Below are positions 53,770 through 64,000 of a stretch of 64,000 nt of DNA, piece by piece. The position numbers were made by a program, and so were the translations under genes. The number at the start of each line of letters is the position of its first letter. The stretch's first letter is position 1. The DNA lies in contig CP141127.1 of assembly GCA_035236585.1 (NCBI GenBank), positions 64,213,495-64,277,494 on the forward strand, written 5' to 3'. This DNA comes from Warburgia ugandensis (taxonomy: Eukaryota > Streptophyta > Magnoliopsida > Canellales > Canellaceae). The notes beneath the pieces are model-generated. The model saw nothing but the letters and a program-made list of their open reading frames with translations, did no database searches and was not told where the DNA came from.

Positions 53770-54150
53770 GACAAGTGGACTCAATGACAACTTGGAGTGA
53801 ACTTGGTGACAACTAGGAGAAGACTTGGTAACAGTTGGGAGCAGATGACTTGGTGACAGCTAAGAGTGAAATTAATGATTTATAGGAGTGAACTTGGTAA
53901 TCACTGGCGAGTGGACTTGGTGAACAATGTAGAAAGTGGACACAATGATTACTGCTAGTGGACTTGGTGACCACTATGAGTGGATAGGGGAACAGTAGTA
54001 GGATGACTTAATAAATAGTGGTGGGACGACTCGATGAATGGTAGTGAGATGACTTAGTGAAAGGTGGAACAATTCAGAGTGGACTCAGTGACCATTCCAA
54101 GTAGACCTGGTGACCATTTCGAGGGGACGTGACCATTTTGAGTGATATTT
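53770..54150. repeat. Degenerate minisatellite (GAGTGGACTTGGTGACCA units)
   Basis: About 15 imperfect units of roughly 20-30 bp around GAGTGGACTTGGTGACCA run through this stretch, with variants such as GACTTGGTGACAGCTAAGAG. Confidence 0.75.
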
Positions 54151-54577
54151 ATGAGCAGTTAATGAGGACAGGTGCAAGAGGCGTTGGTAGGCTTCTAAGT
54201 GTCAAGCTTCTAGGTGCTTACAATATAGTCGATGACATATTAGCACTTTAACTCAATAAAGGGTGTTGATCAGGGGGAGCAGCAATTCTTCTAAGAGAAA
54301 CTGCAGATATGTGGAAGTGGTTGATGGAGCCACTAAAAAGCATAAGAGGTTATTGGAGGCAATGCTTGTATTTTGGGGGAGTTAAACCATGTTGAGAGGA
54401 TTCAGTGCATTTTCCTACCATGGGCATAGCAGGAGAGATTGTTGGGGTGGACCTGCATGTGGTCCATACCCATATGAGAAATAAATTCTATATATATGTA
54501 ATGCTAGGTCATTGTAAGAGTGAGTGAGAGAGATTGAGATGTAGAGTAGTAAAGGAGGGTTGAGGGAGGCCTTTAGT

Positions 54578-54765
54578 CTCTTCTTCCTCTTCTCATTATA
54601 ATCTAATCAAATAGTGAAATGTTATCCTCCTCTCCCATGGATATAGGCATGATAGCCAAACGATGTAAATCCTTCTCTCATGGCGCATGAGTGTGTGATT
54701 GTCTATTACATATTTATTGATCATGATTATTAGATCTTCCAAACCACTATAGATCTGGCACAAAA
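54578..54765. repeat. Right terminal inverted repeat of the 2.07-kb insert
   Basis: Reverse complement of the left terminal repeat (52692-52880), starting TTTTGTGCCAGATCTATAG on minus. It also carries the ATTTACATCGTTTGGCTATC segment, which I recall as a recurrent repeat motif in plant transcripts. Confidence 0.75.
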
Positions 54766-55317
54766 CCATGGAAGCTATTTCCTACTTAAATAATTGATAA
54801 AGAAATATACGAAGAGGAGGAAGGACCTCTACATGATCTTTATTGACTTAGAAAAAACCTTTGATAGGGTCCCAAAGAGTTAATATGGTGGGTGTTGGGT
54901 AAGAAAGGGGTTTCATGGGGGTATATAGACATAATTAAGAACATGCATGAGAGAGTGGTAACAAACATTATGACCACTAGCAGAGAGACGAGTGATTTTC
55001 CTATTACTATAGGATTGCACCAAGGATGGACATTGAGCCCATACCTTTTCACATTAGTTATATATGAGTTAACAAAATATCTACTTGAGGAGATCCCATG
55101 CATGTGTAGTTATAGATGATATATTTTTAATTTATAAGATAAGGGTGGGCATAAAGACAAAGTTAGAGTTATGGAGAAATGCATTAGAATCTAAAGGCTT
55201 TAAAATTAGTATAACTAAGATGAGAGTATATCGAATGAAATTTACAAAAGGAGAAGAGTGGGAGTAGAGCACCATTAAAGACCGATAACCAAGAAGTCCC
55301 ACTAAAAGAACACTTTT
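54766..55317 (+). pseudogene. LINE reverse transcriptase catalytic half
   Basis: About 54815-54890 reads RRKDLYMIFIDLEKTFDRVP (family: FIDLEKAYDRVP). Then come KKGVSWGYIDIIKNMHE, PITIGLHQGWTLSPYLF (family: GLHQGSALSPYLF) and, after a one-base frameshift near 55095, VVIDDIFLI at the FADD catalytic site. TKLELWRNALESKGFKIS follows. The Asp pair is preserved but the flanking residues and frame are not. The sequence stops at 55317, where a solo LTR is inserted. Confidence 0.9.
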
Positions 55318-55725
55318 TGTAATGACTCCAATTTTGTAACATTGAAATCCCAAGTCAGCAATAAAAAGATCACTTTTTGGAGATAAGGGTATTTTGGTCA
55401 TTTCACTATTCACCCTGACTGAACCCAGAAATTTGGTCCTGAGAATGGTACCATTAGGTGCGTCTCGGAAAAAGGAATCCAACAAGACCAAAATCACCCA
55501 AAACGGAGTCCATATGAAGAAGTTACGGCCGTTTAAAGATAGGGGTATTTCTGTAATTTAAATTAAAAACGAAAAATGCAGAAAACGCAGGGGGCCGTTT
55601 TGATAACGGCACCCCATCTTCTTCCTTCTCCCCATTTTTTTCCAGAAAAATCCCAGCACCGCCTCTACAAGGCGGTGCCAGGGGAAATGGCGGCACCGCC
55701 ATTGGCAGCACCGACTTACTCTTTC

Positions 55726-55733
55726 TATAAAAT
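55726..55733 (+). promoter_or_regulatory. TATA box of the solo LTR
   Basis: TATAAAAT in TTTCTATAAAATCCCCC, about 410 bp into the LTR and following an inverted pair GGCGGTGCC (55671-55679) / GGCACCGCC (55692-55700). The equivalent position in the related LTR also has a TATA box. Confidence 0.55.
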
Positions 55734-56141
55734 CCCCCACTCCCCCTCTTCCAAATCAAGCTTTCTCCTCTCCAAATTGCTCCCAAAAAACATATCTAGC
55801 CACAAGGGTTTGCAGCCACGATCAAGACCAAAATTAGGCAGCATAGAGGGCTCCCCAGGTACGAGTCTCCTCCCCACCCTACTCCTTTCTCTTGCCTTCT
55901 TCTTTCCCTTCATTTTCCCTCATAATCCGGCCGGATATGGCGTTTCCTGGCCGGAGAACCCATTAGGGAAGATGGGTTCGTTACCGAACCCTAGGCCTAC
56001 GACCAGGGTGTCGTTCCAGGCTTCCCAGACCGTCCCCTCCTTTCCGTCTCATTCCCAGCCCAGATCCTTGTGGGATCTGGGAATTTTCTGACCGGAAATC
56101 ACCGGTCCTCGGGGAGGAAAACCAGAAGGGTGAAAACCCGT

Positions 56142-56182
<41 letters not shown>

Positions 56183-57880
56183 CTCCCAGGGGCGCACGAG
56201 TGTCCCAGGGGTGCGGACGTCCTCGGGTGCATGGCGCAGTCCAAGGGGCGCCTAGCTTGACACACACACACCTGTACCAAGCCCCCTGGGGGCTGTCCTT
56301 GCGCACGCGTCGTGTGCGAATAGTTTTCTTGGCTCGACCAGGACTCATGGGATGTCCTAGGAGCCAAAGCACGCCGTAGCTACGCCTAAGATGCGTCCAC
56401 GCAATGCTGTCCAGAGTGCACACCCTGGCACACCATTCGGACGTGCGTACATGACCCAACCTGGTTGCGGTGCGACCACGGCGCACGCGTATACTAGAAA
56501 CCGTAGAGTGCGCATTCTAGAACCGCGGTGTGCAGGACCCTAAGCACTACAATTGGGTCGTCCATTAAGGCGCGACCTTGAAAAATCCAATTTGGGAGCC
56601 TATATAACTCCGCTTGACAAGCCAAAAGGACCGTTGCGTCCGTAATTTTGACACGGACCCAATTATACAATAAAATGCAAGACATTCTTAGGTATAGATC
56701 AACCTAAAAAATATCAGAGAGTAACCCTTAGAAACCAACAAATCATATAGATCTAACCTTACCCTGTGAACTTAGAAATAACGTCTAGCTCTTATGTTTG
56801 AACGTCATTCAGGACTTTACCAAGGTATTCTCGGACTCGATAAGTAACGACAATTGAGGTAGGTGACGACATTTAATGTTTCGTTTTGATTTTAAAACCT
56901 TGTATTATCATGGCATTATGATTGATGGTGATTTAAATTGCACTTATTATTAATCGATGATTTTGTAAGATTTAGAGTTTTATGCTATGATTGCTGTTTG
57001 ATTTCAATCATGTATTGAATGGACTATGACCGATGGTTTCATGAGACTGAGATTATCTACTTATACACAATTAGAAAATTATCTTTCCTTATTGCATCAT
57101 TGAAATTGATGAGTTTTTATGAGAAAGAAAAGTAGAGGCTTGGTGGCTGGTCTTTTTAGAGGCTAACTCCAGGATGAGGAGCGTGCCTTGGGGATTGCGA
57201 GCCACAAGTGCTCTTGGTTTCGACATACATGATGTTCGTATTTTGAGTTTTATGACGGGTGCTCTCACCCGGTGGATGTCATGCTAGGAGGGAGAGGGCC
57301 GGCCACCCACCTTCCGAGATTTGTGATGTTATGAGATTTTGATATGGTAGACACCTGACCGTAGATGGCATTTGGTAGGGGTTGGTAACATGGATAGTCC
57401 ACACTACCGGTCTGGGCCTGTCCATGGGGACGGATGCTAAGTCTCCCGTTATGGTGTCGACGGGGAGCGGCGGTGGTTGAGACCCATGGAGGGTTGCCAC
57501 TGTGGCATGACGATCCATACTCTTATTTGGTGTGCTTGCATGATGAGCATGAAGATGTGATGGTATGCCTGGGTGTGACGACACTCAGAGGTTTGATATG
57601 AGTACTCATGATTTGTGATTCGAGTGTGTGGGACACTCGTGGGACCCATATACCTTAGGGTGCCTTGTTGTTATTGTATGCCCATTTACATGAGATTATA
57701 TCATGTTTTAAATCTATGAGATGCATGTTTTATCGTATATGATGTTTTGATATTTTATTAGCATTACTTAAAATAATTATATTCTTGTAAAAATTGCTTT
57801 ACTCACTGTATCAATACAATTATTCTATTTTGTTTCATTGATATACATTAAATGTCTATGTACCTACCAAGCATTGCTTG

Positions 57881-57911
57881 CTGAGGCATTGCGTTTGTTG
57901 CAATGCCTCAG
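57881..57911. repeat. Conserved LTR hairpin (third copy)
   Basis: CTGAGGCATTGC, a 7-base loop (GTTTGTT), then GCAATGCCTCAG. The stem is identical to both LTRs of element C, although the flanks are only partly alike. Confidence 0.85.
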
Positions 57912-58283
57912 ATATTAAAGAAAGATAGGACACATGAGGAGTTAGAAGAATAGTGATCGAGAAGTCTCATTTAGAGGTATGTTCTAATTTCACATGGACT
58001 GTGTATGTATATTATTGGACTTGATTATCCTGTTATGGGAACGTGGCTGATGACTGGATGATCCTGGAATAGTAAATCTATTTTAAACATGTTTACTTGG
58101 AAAATAAAAATAAAAATAAAATCTTATTTTGCGTCAATGGCTGACCTCGGGATTTTTCTGAAAATGAAATTCGATTTAAATTATTTTCACTGTTTTGGGT
58201 TTTTTTGAAAAATAAAATAAAAATGGGGCCCCACCTTTCGAAAAGTTTTAAATATATAAGGTTGAAAAACCCGGGTCGTCACA

Positions 58284-58564
58284 CTTTTGATACTTGAGAT
58301 CGATAATTCGTGAGAGTGGAGAGATTAAAAGGGTAGTTGCCCAGAGAATCCAAGCGGGTTGGAATAATTGAAAATGCACCTCTGGAGTTTTGTGTGATAG
58401 GTAGGTGCCACTCAAATTGAAGAAAAAATTCTATAGGATGGTGGTAAGGCAGCCATGCTCTGTGGGTCAAAGTGTTAGGTGGCTAGAAACGACATGTACA
58501 TAGGAATAGCATTATTGAAATGTTGACGTTAAGATGGATGAGTGGCAATACAAGAATGGATAGA
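58284..58564 (+). pseudogene. LINE C-terminal domain, first piece
   Basis: It encodes YLRSIIRESGEI-like residues, then RIQAGW, SGVLCDR and KKFYRMVVRQ, followed by a shifted PCSVGQSV-like reading. This matches YLGSIxxxxGEI ... RIxAGW ... SGVLCDRRxPxKLKGKFYRTxVRPAMLYG of plant LINEs. It ends at AATGGATAGA, where the second solo LTR starts. Confidence 0.88.
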
Positions 58565-58966
58565 TGTTAAGTGTTCAATTTTGCCTAAAATAACCCTATA
58601 TTAGCATTTGATTAGATAATTTAATTGGACAATTTTGTAATTTTAAATTAAGTTTAGCTCTAAATGATCATCCAACCATTAATTTGAAAAGTTAACAATC
58701 AGATAATCATCACAGCTAGTCAGATATGTAATTAGATTATTCTAACTTAGTTGTTTGTTTTGCAAATTAACCTTCGACGACTTAGATCGATCTGATAGGT
58801 ATCAAATTTGATAGGCCCCACTTCACAAGGAAAGGCTGCAAATTCTAAGCATTGGAGGCATGGTAGATAACACATGGCATACATAGAATGGGCAAATAGC
58901 ATGGAATGGGGTAAAAGGATGAGGAGTGTGCGGTAGCATGGGGAACTTAAAAAGGAAGCTTTTTCA

Positions 58967-59063
<97 letters not shown>

Positions 59064-60310
59064 TTCCCCGCCTCTATCACTCGCGTTCCCTCTTTCTCAC
59101 CTCTGCTTCACCCTGCTTCAATGAACCACTGGCAGGAGAGTTTTCATTCACAACCACCACCGTCACTGCCTGAGATGCTTGTTTCACCGTGCAGCCTTGC
59201 ATCTACTTCATCTCCATCTTTCCCCATCTGCTCATCACCAACTACACTATAGAGATCGCTTCACTACTCAAACTTGGCATCTCTGTTACCTTTTTATTCC
59301 TCACTGGCAATAGGAACCGACTAGGTACTGCCTGATCGCCAGTTTTCGGCACTACAAAGAATGGCCACCATCTTTATTCTCACCCCCTTTGTCTTCCAGA
59401 CCAACCAAAAGCCAGCCCTCCTTCTCTGACCCTCTAGTCTCCTTTGCCACCAGACTGATTGAAAATGAGCCCTCCGTCACTGGCTACTCTCCCATCCAAA
59501 CAGCCATGCTCCCTCTTCTCTGTCTCTCTGCTCACCCCAACCGTTCCCAATCCTTTTTCTCTATTTTTCCTCATCTCTCACCCTCACCGGCATCACCACC
59601 CCTCTCTACTTCTCACCACCTCTGCTCCTCCTTTTCTCTCCATTCGGCCAATATTCATCACTGGATGGCCTAAAGACAGAAACCCGATCTAGGTTTTTCC
59701 TCTTCCCCCCTCTCTTTTCCTCTTCTTCTCCCTTGCTCCACAACCTCCGACAAGATCAAAGGGAGGAAACCCTACTTTCCTTTTTCCCATCCTCCTCATT
59801 CCCTTTATTCTTCCCTCTGCTTCAACCTTCACCAGCGACTTCCTCCAGCAGCATTTGGGTATCTCGATTAAAAAAAAAAAAAAAAAAAATCATTTCTAGC
59901 CTTTGCTCTTTAATTAAAATACCATATGAATCCCCTTTTTAATTCCCTCTATATCCCTACTTCCATTTTAGTTTTATGTTATCCCCGTTCTGCCTATCTG
60001 AGGGCCATATAATCTAAGGTAGTTATTTAGCTTATTTTGTCTTCTTATTAAATAGTACCTATTGTAATTTGCTGCGAGACACAGTAGTCAAGATAGGAAA
60101 GTTTAAGTTAAATTGCTATTGTGTTTAATTTCTTGTCATTCAAATTTAGAATAGTGTACTCATGGGTTAATCAATTTGAATTTCATTTTTGTCAATTTTG
60201 AAATTAAAATTCCATGTAAACTCCACTTTTTAAGTCGAGTCCTCGTGGGATCGAACCGTTCTTGCATTAGCTATACTACAATGGCTCATGCACTTGCGAA
60301 AATCTTAACA
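58565..60310. mobile_element. Solo LTR-like insertion, 1.75 kb
   Basis: It starts TGTTAAG and ends CTTAACA, a perfect 7-bp inverted end pair. Flanking 5-mers are ATAGA (58560-58564) and ATGGA (60311-60315), one mismatch. Removal restores the LINE reading NTRMDR-like / IRNENIRGNLGVA. It contains about 46 CT units (58971-59060), a poly(A) run near 59871-59889 and a pyrimidine-rich stretch. The Ser/Pro-rich frames at 58926-59942 are low-complexity and not supported as genes. Confidence 0.8.
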
Positions 60311-60660
60311 ATGGAATTAGAAATGAAAACATTAGAGGAAACTTAGGAGTAGCTCTAATAGGTAACAAGATGCAGGAGATTAGACTTAGAAGGTTTGGAC
60401 ATGTCTAGCAAAGCCTAATGTAGCACTAGTTAGAAGGAGTGAGGTGATCTAAACCAAAGGTTCTAAAAGGACAAGGGGGAAGGCCTAAAAGAATATAGTT
60501 AGCAGTGGTGAGAAAAGATTTTACAATGTTGGAACTAAATGAAGCCATGACACTTAATAGAGAGGAATGGAGGAACAAGAGTCACGTGACCAAACCTTAA
60601 CCAAGATATGATGATGAGATAGGAGGACATTTTGTGAATAGGTGGAAGGGTATTCAACAA
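60311..60660 (+). pseudogene. LINE C-terminal domain, last piece
   Basis: It reads IRNENIRGNLGVALIGNKMQ, then RLRRFGHV, RPKRI and REEWRNKSHVTKP. This matches the family's end, IRNExIRxxLGVAPIxxKMxExRLRWFGHVxRR ... GRPKxTW ... AEWRxRIHVADP. Stops follow RFGHV. No clear 3' simple-repeat tail was identified. Confidence 0.88.
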
Positions 60661-63600
60661 AAAGTCATGCGTGTATAAAAAAGTTGGACTTTTACAAGCA
60701 AAAATTTTCTGCTAACAAAACTTAAAAATGCAGTTAAATATATACTTGCCTAAGCTCACACAAGGCCCAACATACAATTGATCTTTGATATTTTCCTTTA
60801 TTATTATTTATTTTTTTTGTGAATGATAGAGTCTTGTTTGCACGTTTTAGTGGGCTCTTTCTTCCTTTTTCTCCTTTCCCTTTGCTTTATTTGAATGGTG
60901 TGCAAACTTGAACGTAGAACCAAAATGAAGCACATTTCAATCGGAATACAAGCTTGAGCCAGATTCTACGAGTACAGTAGCCGCCCTTTAATTCGGATTA
61001 CCTCTTTCACTCCACTTGTTTCTTTATTTGGCTAGTGAAGACTATAGATTGCCCAAGCGATTAAGTGAGCAAACTACACTTACCATACGCATATGTAAGA
61101 TACTCGTACTACACACACACACACAGAGTTCAAATCTAAATGAAATTAACATACTTGTCCTATATTTATGAATTTTAATCTTAGTTAAATTGTTGTTGTT
61201 GGATGGTCTGGAACAAATTTCAATTTAAACCCTATAAGTCAAGCTCTATTTGACCTGTCAAATTTTCAGTTGATGACAACATGTGCTCCATAGATTGTGA
61301 TCCAACAACTAATTTGATAATTGATGCTGTATCTAAATCCTTTCATCCAACTTTTTCCAGGCGGGTGGGATCCCCATCCTGTTACCATTTTCAATCAACC
61401 AATTGTTCATTGATCATTAAAAGGTTCAAAAAATATTTTAATCACTAGTCAGTTCTTATCTTAAGCTTAGAGTTATAATTATATCCGTGCTACGAAGACA
61501 AGGTTCATATAGTAGTTGGTTAACTGGTGTGGCAGGCGATCATATCTTGGTGATTGGCACCATTGACCTACTGACTGATGCAAGTCTAGATCATTTCCTT
61601 TGTTCTAATAATGACACATATCTTAAGTTATTGATCAATATCTTATGTAATAAAAATCTTGTAAGATCCTAAACAGATCCCATTTTCTATGAAAATAAAC
61701 GATGTGAAGTCTTGCCCACCCTGGCAAGTTATAAAGATGGTAAATGACGTGGTCACAACTTAGTAGTCCTAGCTCAGCTACCAAATGATTCGAGTCTCCT
61801 AACACTTGAAAATCGAAGAAGTCAGAGGGGTTTCATCGTGACTATAAGACATACATTTTAAGTTATTAATGTCTGACATAATGCAGTATGTACGTAATGC
61901 GTGGGGAGGTCTAAGAGAATCTAGAGGAAGGTGGTCAGTGGGTGCAACAAACAAGTTAATCCCTACGAAAAATTCAATTCAATCGTATATCTGGATTCAG
62001 CAGGTTGTGGAAACCATCACGAGTAGATCCAACCCAACTTCTCCCGTTAAAGTGTGGACATTTGGCTACATTCTCTTCAGTATACAATTCGCTCCATCAA
62101 AATTACACGTTACCAATATGCGATCGAAGCGAAGTTTTACGAGCGGGCCTGTCCATGACAGAGACTGGGTGCCACAAAGAAAAAGAAAAGAAAAAATGGG
62201 GTGGTGGGGGTGTCAGTTATACATTATTGAGTCGCTACGACAGGGTAATGCTTGAAAGCTGAAATATTTGGTACATAGCCTATGTAAGATAGGGGCTATA
62301 AGATGAATAGCATGGCCCAGCAGAAGCAAGGAGACGCATGCGTTTATAGAGACGCCTTTATGTCCTTTGGTTTCCAGGCAACCACCGTAGAATTTCTGCA
62401 ATAACAGAAAATGAAGTCTTCTGTTATTCTCGTAAACCCGTACAGTTAGTTCTCCGTCCTTTTCTGGCGACAAACTTACGTGTTTCCCCTTCTGAAAACG
62501 CTTTCAAAGAAGCAGGCAAGGAAAGAATTTTAAATTTCATTGGCGAAGAAGGAAACTCCCCACGACCTAAGTTCAGTACATAGTACTTGACAAAGCAATC
62601 TTGAGGACGCAATAGTCAATTGCATCCCCATCATCCTTTCCCCTTTGCTGCTTAGACAACAATTCTAATTATAGTAAATAGCTCAAAGATGACTTGGTAC
62701 AATGGTAGTTGATGGTTTGTTCGAGAGCTTCAGGGACTAGAAGGATCCAGTCGTTCTATGGTGGCTGTTACGCGACGAGGCCAAAAGTGCGGGTCGGCTC
62801 CAGCGGTTTGGCGATCAAGACCGTTCATTTGCTTGAGAAATCTTAGATAGACTATTCATGCATCAGAGAGTTATCATCCTTCGAAGGTTGGGATCCTAGA
62901 ATCGTTTTTTATGGAAATTTTGAGCAGTCAATTTTACGCCCCCTGTACAAAACAAATGCTACGACTTTTGGTGGGATAGGCATGGTTCATCCAAGACAGA
63001 GCATAGCAGATTAATGCTTTAGACTATAGGCTCTTGTGTTCCGCTCCTTCCCCGGACCCCCTATAGGTGGGAGCTTCGTGCACTGAGGCTTCCCTATTAC
63101 CAAACACCTTTCGTCCGTGTGCTTTTAGGCAGGTTCATGTAGTTGGAGGTTACAACTAGGAAGAAGAGGATGAAGCACCACAATATGAACAACAAAAAAG
63201 GCCCATCGAACTAGAAAAAATTCAAAATGGTGAGTGACTTTGTCTTTTGATCATCTCGATCCTTTTTCTTAATAATGTACATTCTCATTCAACAGAAAAG
63301 AAAGAAAGAAAAAAAATACAAGAACAAAAACAAAGGAGAAAGGCACGCAAAATTATTATAAAGAGCAATCTAGATTCACCCATATTATTAAACTAATTAA
63401 TAAGTTTATAAAGGTTAAAAACTCTGAAGTGCAGAGGATGAGACAACTATCAGCGAAGAATTTTGTCCTCGGAATTAGAATCCCCTTGCCAGACTATTTA
63501 ATGGGGAGAAGAAAAATTCTGTAAAAAAAATGTCCGTGGATAGTTATCTTATCCCTGCTCGATCCCCATAAAATAGATAGAACTATTTAGGAGCAAAACA

Positions 63601-64000
63601 CATGATTCATTGGCTATTTTAAATGTATATTTGAAGAATATAATTCTCCCAATAACAGATGATAGGATGGCTATTCAGGGATCAACTTTGTCCAGGTTTC
63701 TTCTTGTGCTAAATAGATCGTTAAGACTCAACGATTACCTTGGCTGTTGCTTTGCTTCACCAAGTACTATGGGCCAACCACTAACAAAAATACTAGAATA
63801 AATAAGAAGTAATCTCAGACATTCAATCTGATTTAAGTAATAGAAGAGGAATACGAATCAAAGCCGATAAAAAATATTCTCAGATCATAATAACCACCAT
63901 AGTGTACGATACTGCAAAGTATACGTCATAAATGAATTGAGCAGGGAATTAAGAAGGACAGCCATACATCCGTATCATTAAGTATGTTGGTTCCCCGTAG
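60661..64000. other. Intergenic sequence without a supported gene
   Basis: About 3.3 kb with a short (AC)n run near 61112-61126 and the SINE-like fragment at 63015-63100. The 128-codon frame at 61869-62255 has no recognisable domain and ends in low-complexity Lys/Arg codons; I do not call it. No tRNA, rRNA or organellar sequence is seen. Confidence 0.5.
63015..63100 (+). mobile_element. Au SINE 3'-end fragment
   Basis: TAGACTATAGGCTCTTGTG, CCTTCCCCGGACCCC and GGGAGCTTCGTGCACTGAGG occur in the order of the Au SINE 3' half, as I recall the family consensus. A weak A-box-like ACTTGGTACAATGGTAG lies near 62691, too far away for a simple full copy; the rest is lost or interrupted. Confidence 0.6.

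Larger units (their letters stand above)
52692..54765. mobile_element. 2.07-kb insert with ~190-bp terminal inverted repeats and CCATG duplication
   Basis: It begins TGTTGTGCCAAATCT and ends AGATCTGGCACAAAA. CCATG flanks it (52687-52691 and 54766-54770), and removal restores the LINE frame (TMEAI). About 190 bp at each end are inverted copies of one another (52692-52880 and 54578-54765), with blocks such as GACAATCA, GGCTATCATG-like and GGAGAGGAGGAT shared. TG...CA-like ends and a 5-bp duplication suggest an LTR-type origin, but inverted repeats this long suggest a foldback or TIR element. No transposase or pol is visible. Confidence 0.75.
55318..58283 (+). mobile_element. Solo LTR, 2.97 kb, TSD CTTTT
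   Basis: It starts TGTAATGACTCC and ends GGGTCGTCACA. CTTTT flanks it at 55313-55317 and 58284-58288. Removal joins two LINE pieces in register. It is homologous to 30514-33102 in opposite orientation and shares the CTGAGGCATTGC hairpin with element C's LTRs. It has a TATA box, a GA microsatellite (56143-56179) and a GC-rich block at 56170-56590. Reading frames at 55523-56486 and 57279-57649 are LTR sequence, not genes. Confidence 0.93.
51181..60660 (+). mobile_element. Plant LINE (probably RTE type), split by four nested insertions
   Basis: LINE pieces lie at 51181-51380, 51552-52691, 54766-55317, 58284-58564 and 60311-60660. Joined in order they are collinear with one polyprotein: endonuclease, linker, reverse transcriptase and C-terminal domain. 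Each gap is an insertion with its own terminal features and target duplication. The 5' end is truncated or unrecognisable before 51181. Stops and frameshifts are common, so the element is dead. It resembles plant LINEs with an EEP endonuclease and no ORF1; RTE is my best clade guess. Confidence 0.9.

Noticed and set aside
55523..56486. Overlapping frames on both strands in a GC-rich region
   Set aside because: The region lies inside a solo LTR defined by ends and target duplication; the frames come from GC richness and a GA repeat.
61869..62255. 128-codon frame near the right end
   Set aside because: No domain or family recognised; ends in a low-complexity Lys/Arg stretch.

Overview
This window is nuclear DNA from a flowering plant. 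Two intron-containing plant genes (a BAHD acyltransferase and an R2R3-MYB) sit among AT-rich nested retrotransposons, a CACTA transposon, a plant LINE, an Au-type SINE and many (CT)n microsatellites. There is no bacterial-style gene packing and no organellar sequence. Species cannot be fixed from sequence alone; the repeat load suggests a large angiosperm genome.

Region 1 (1-21,097) is a stack of LTR retrotransposons. Element A runs on the plus strand. Its 5' LTR is cut by the window start and ends at 7,632. A primer-binding site resembling tRNA-Asp follows, then a decayed gag, no visible pol, a polypurine tract near 12,480, and a 3' LTR ending at 19,074. Its 5' LTR is split by a complete 5.8-kb CACTA transposon (1,508-7,329, TSD TAT) with hairpin-rich subterminal repeats. 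Its 3' LTR seems to be split by another LTR-like segment in reverse orientation (about 14,140-17,043). Element B, of the same family but on the minus strand, starts at 19,075.

Region 2 (21,098-33,639) is a clean Ty3/gypsy element, C, on the minus strand: 3.25-kb LTRs, TSD TACCT on both sides, a tRNA-Met primer-binding site, and a 3.5-kb internal region with only decayed gag and protease. A 2.6-kb solo LTR is nested in its right LTR (30,514-33,102). A mosaic of retroelement fragments follows to about 39,300, including a gypsy reverse transcriptase with an internal deletion.

Region 3 (about 39,300-51,100) is the genic island. A two-exon BAHD acyltransferase of the anthocyanin/phenolic-glucoside malonyltransferase type (minus strand, 439 aa) lies about 2 kb from a three-exon R2R3-MYB of subgroup 14 (MYB36/RAX type; minus strand, 360 aa). 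Both look intact. They are not obviously functionally linked: one decorates phenolic glycosides, the other is a developmental regulator.

Region 4 (51,181-60,660) is one old plant LINE, probably RTE type, opened by four later insertions. Each can be bounded from the broken LINE reading frame and a target-site duplication: an Au-type SINE, a 2.07-kb element with about 190-bp terminal inverted repeats, a 2.97-kb solo LTR related to the one nested in element C, and a 1.75-kb solo LTR. The last 3.3 kb holds only a fragment resembling the 3' end of Au SINE and no gene I can support.
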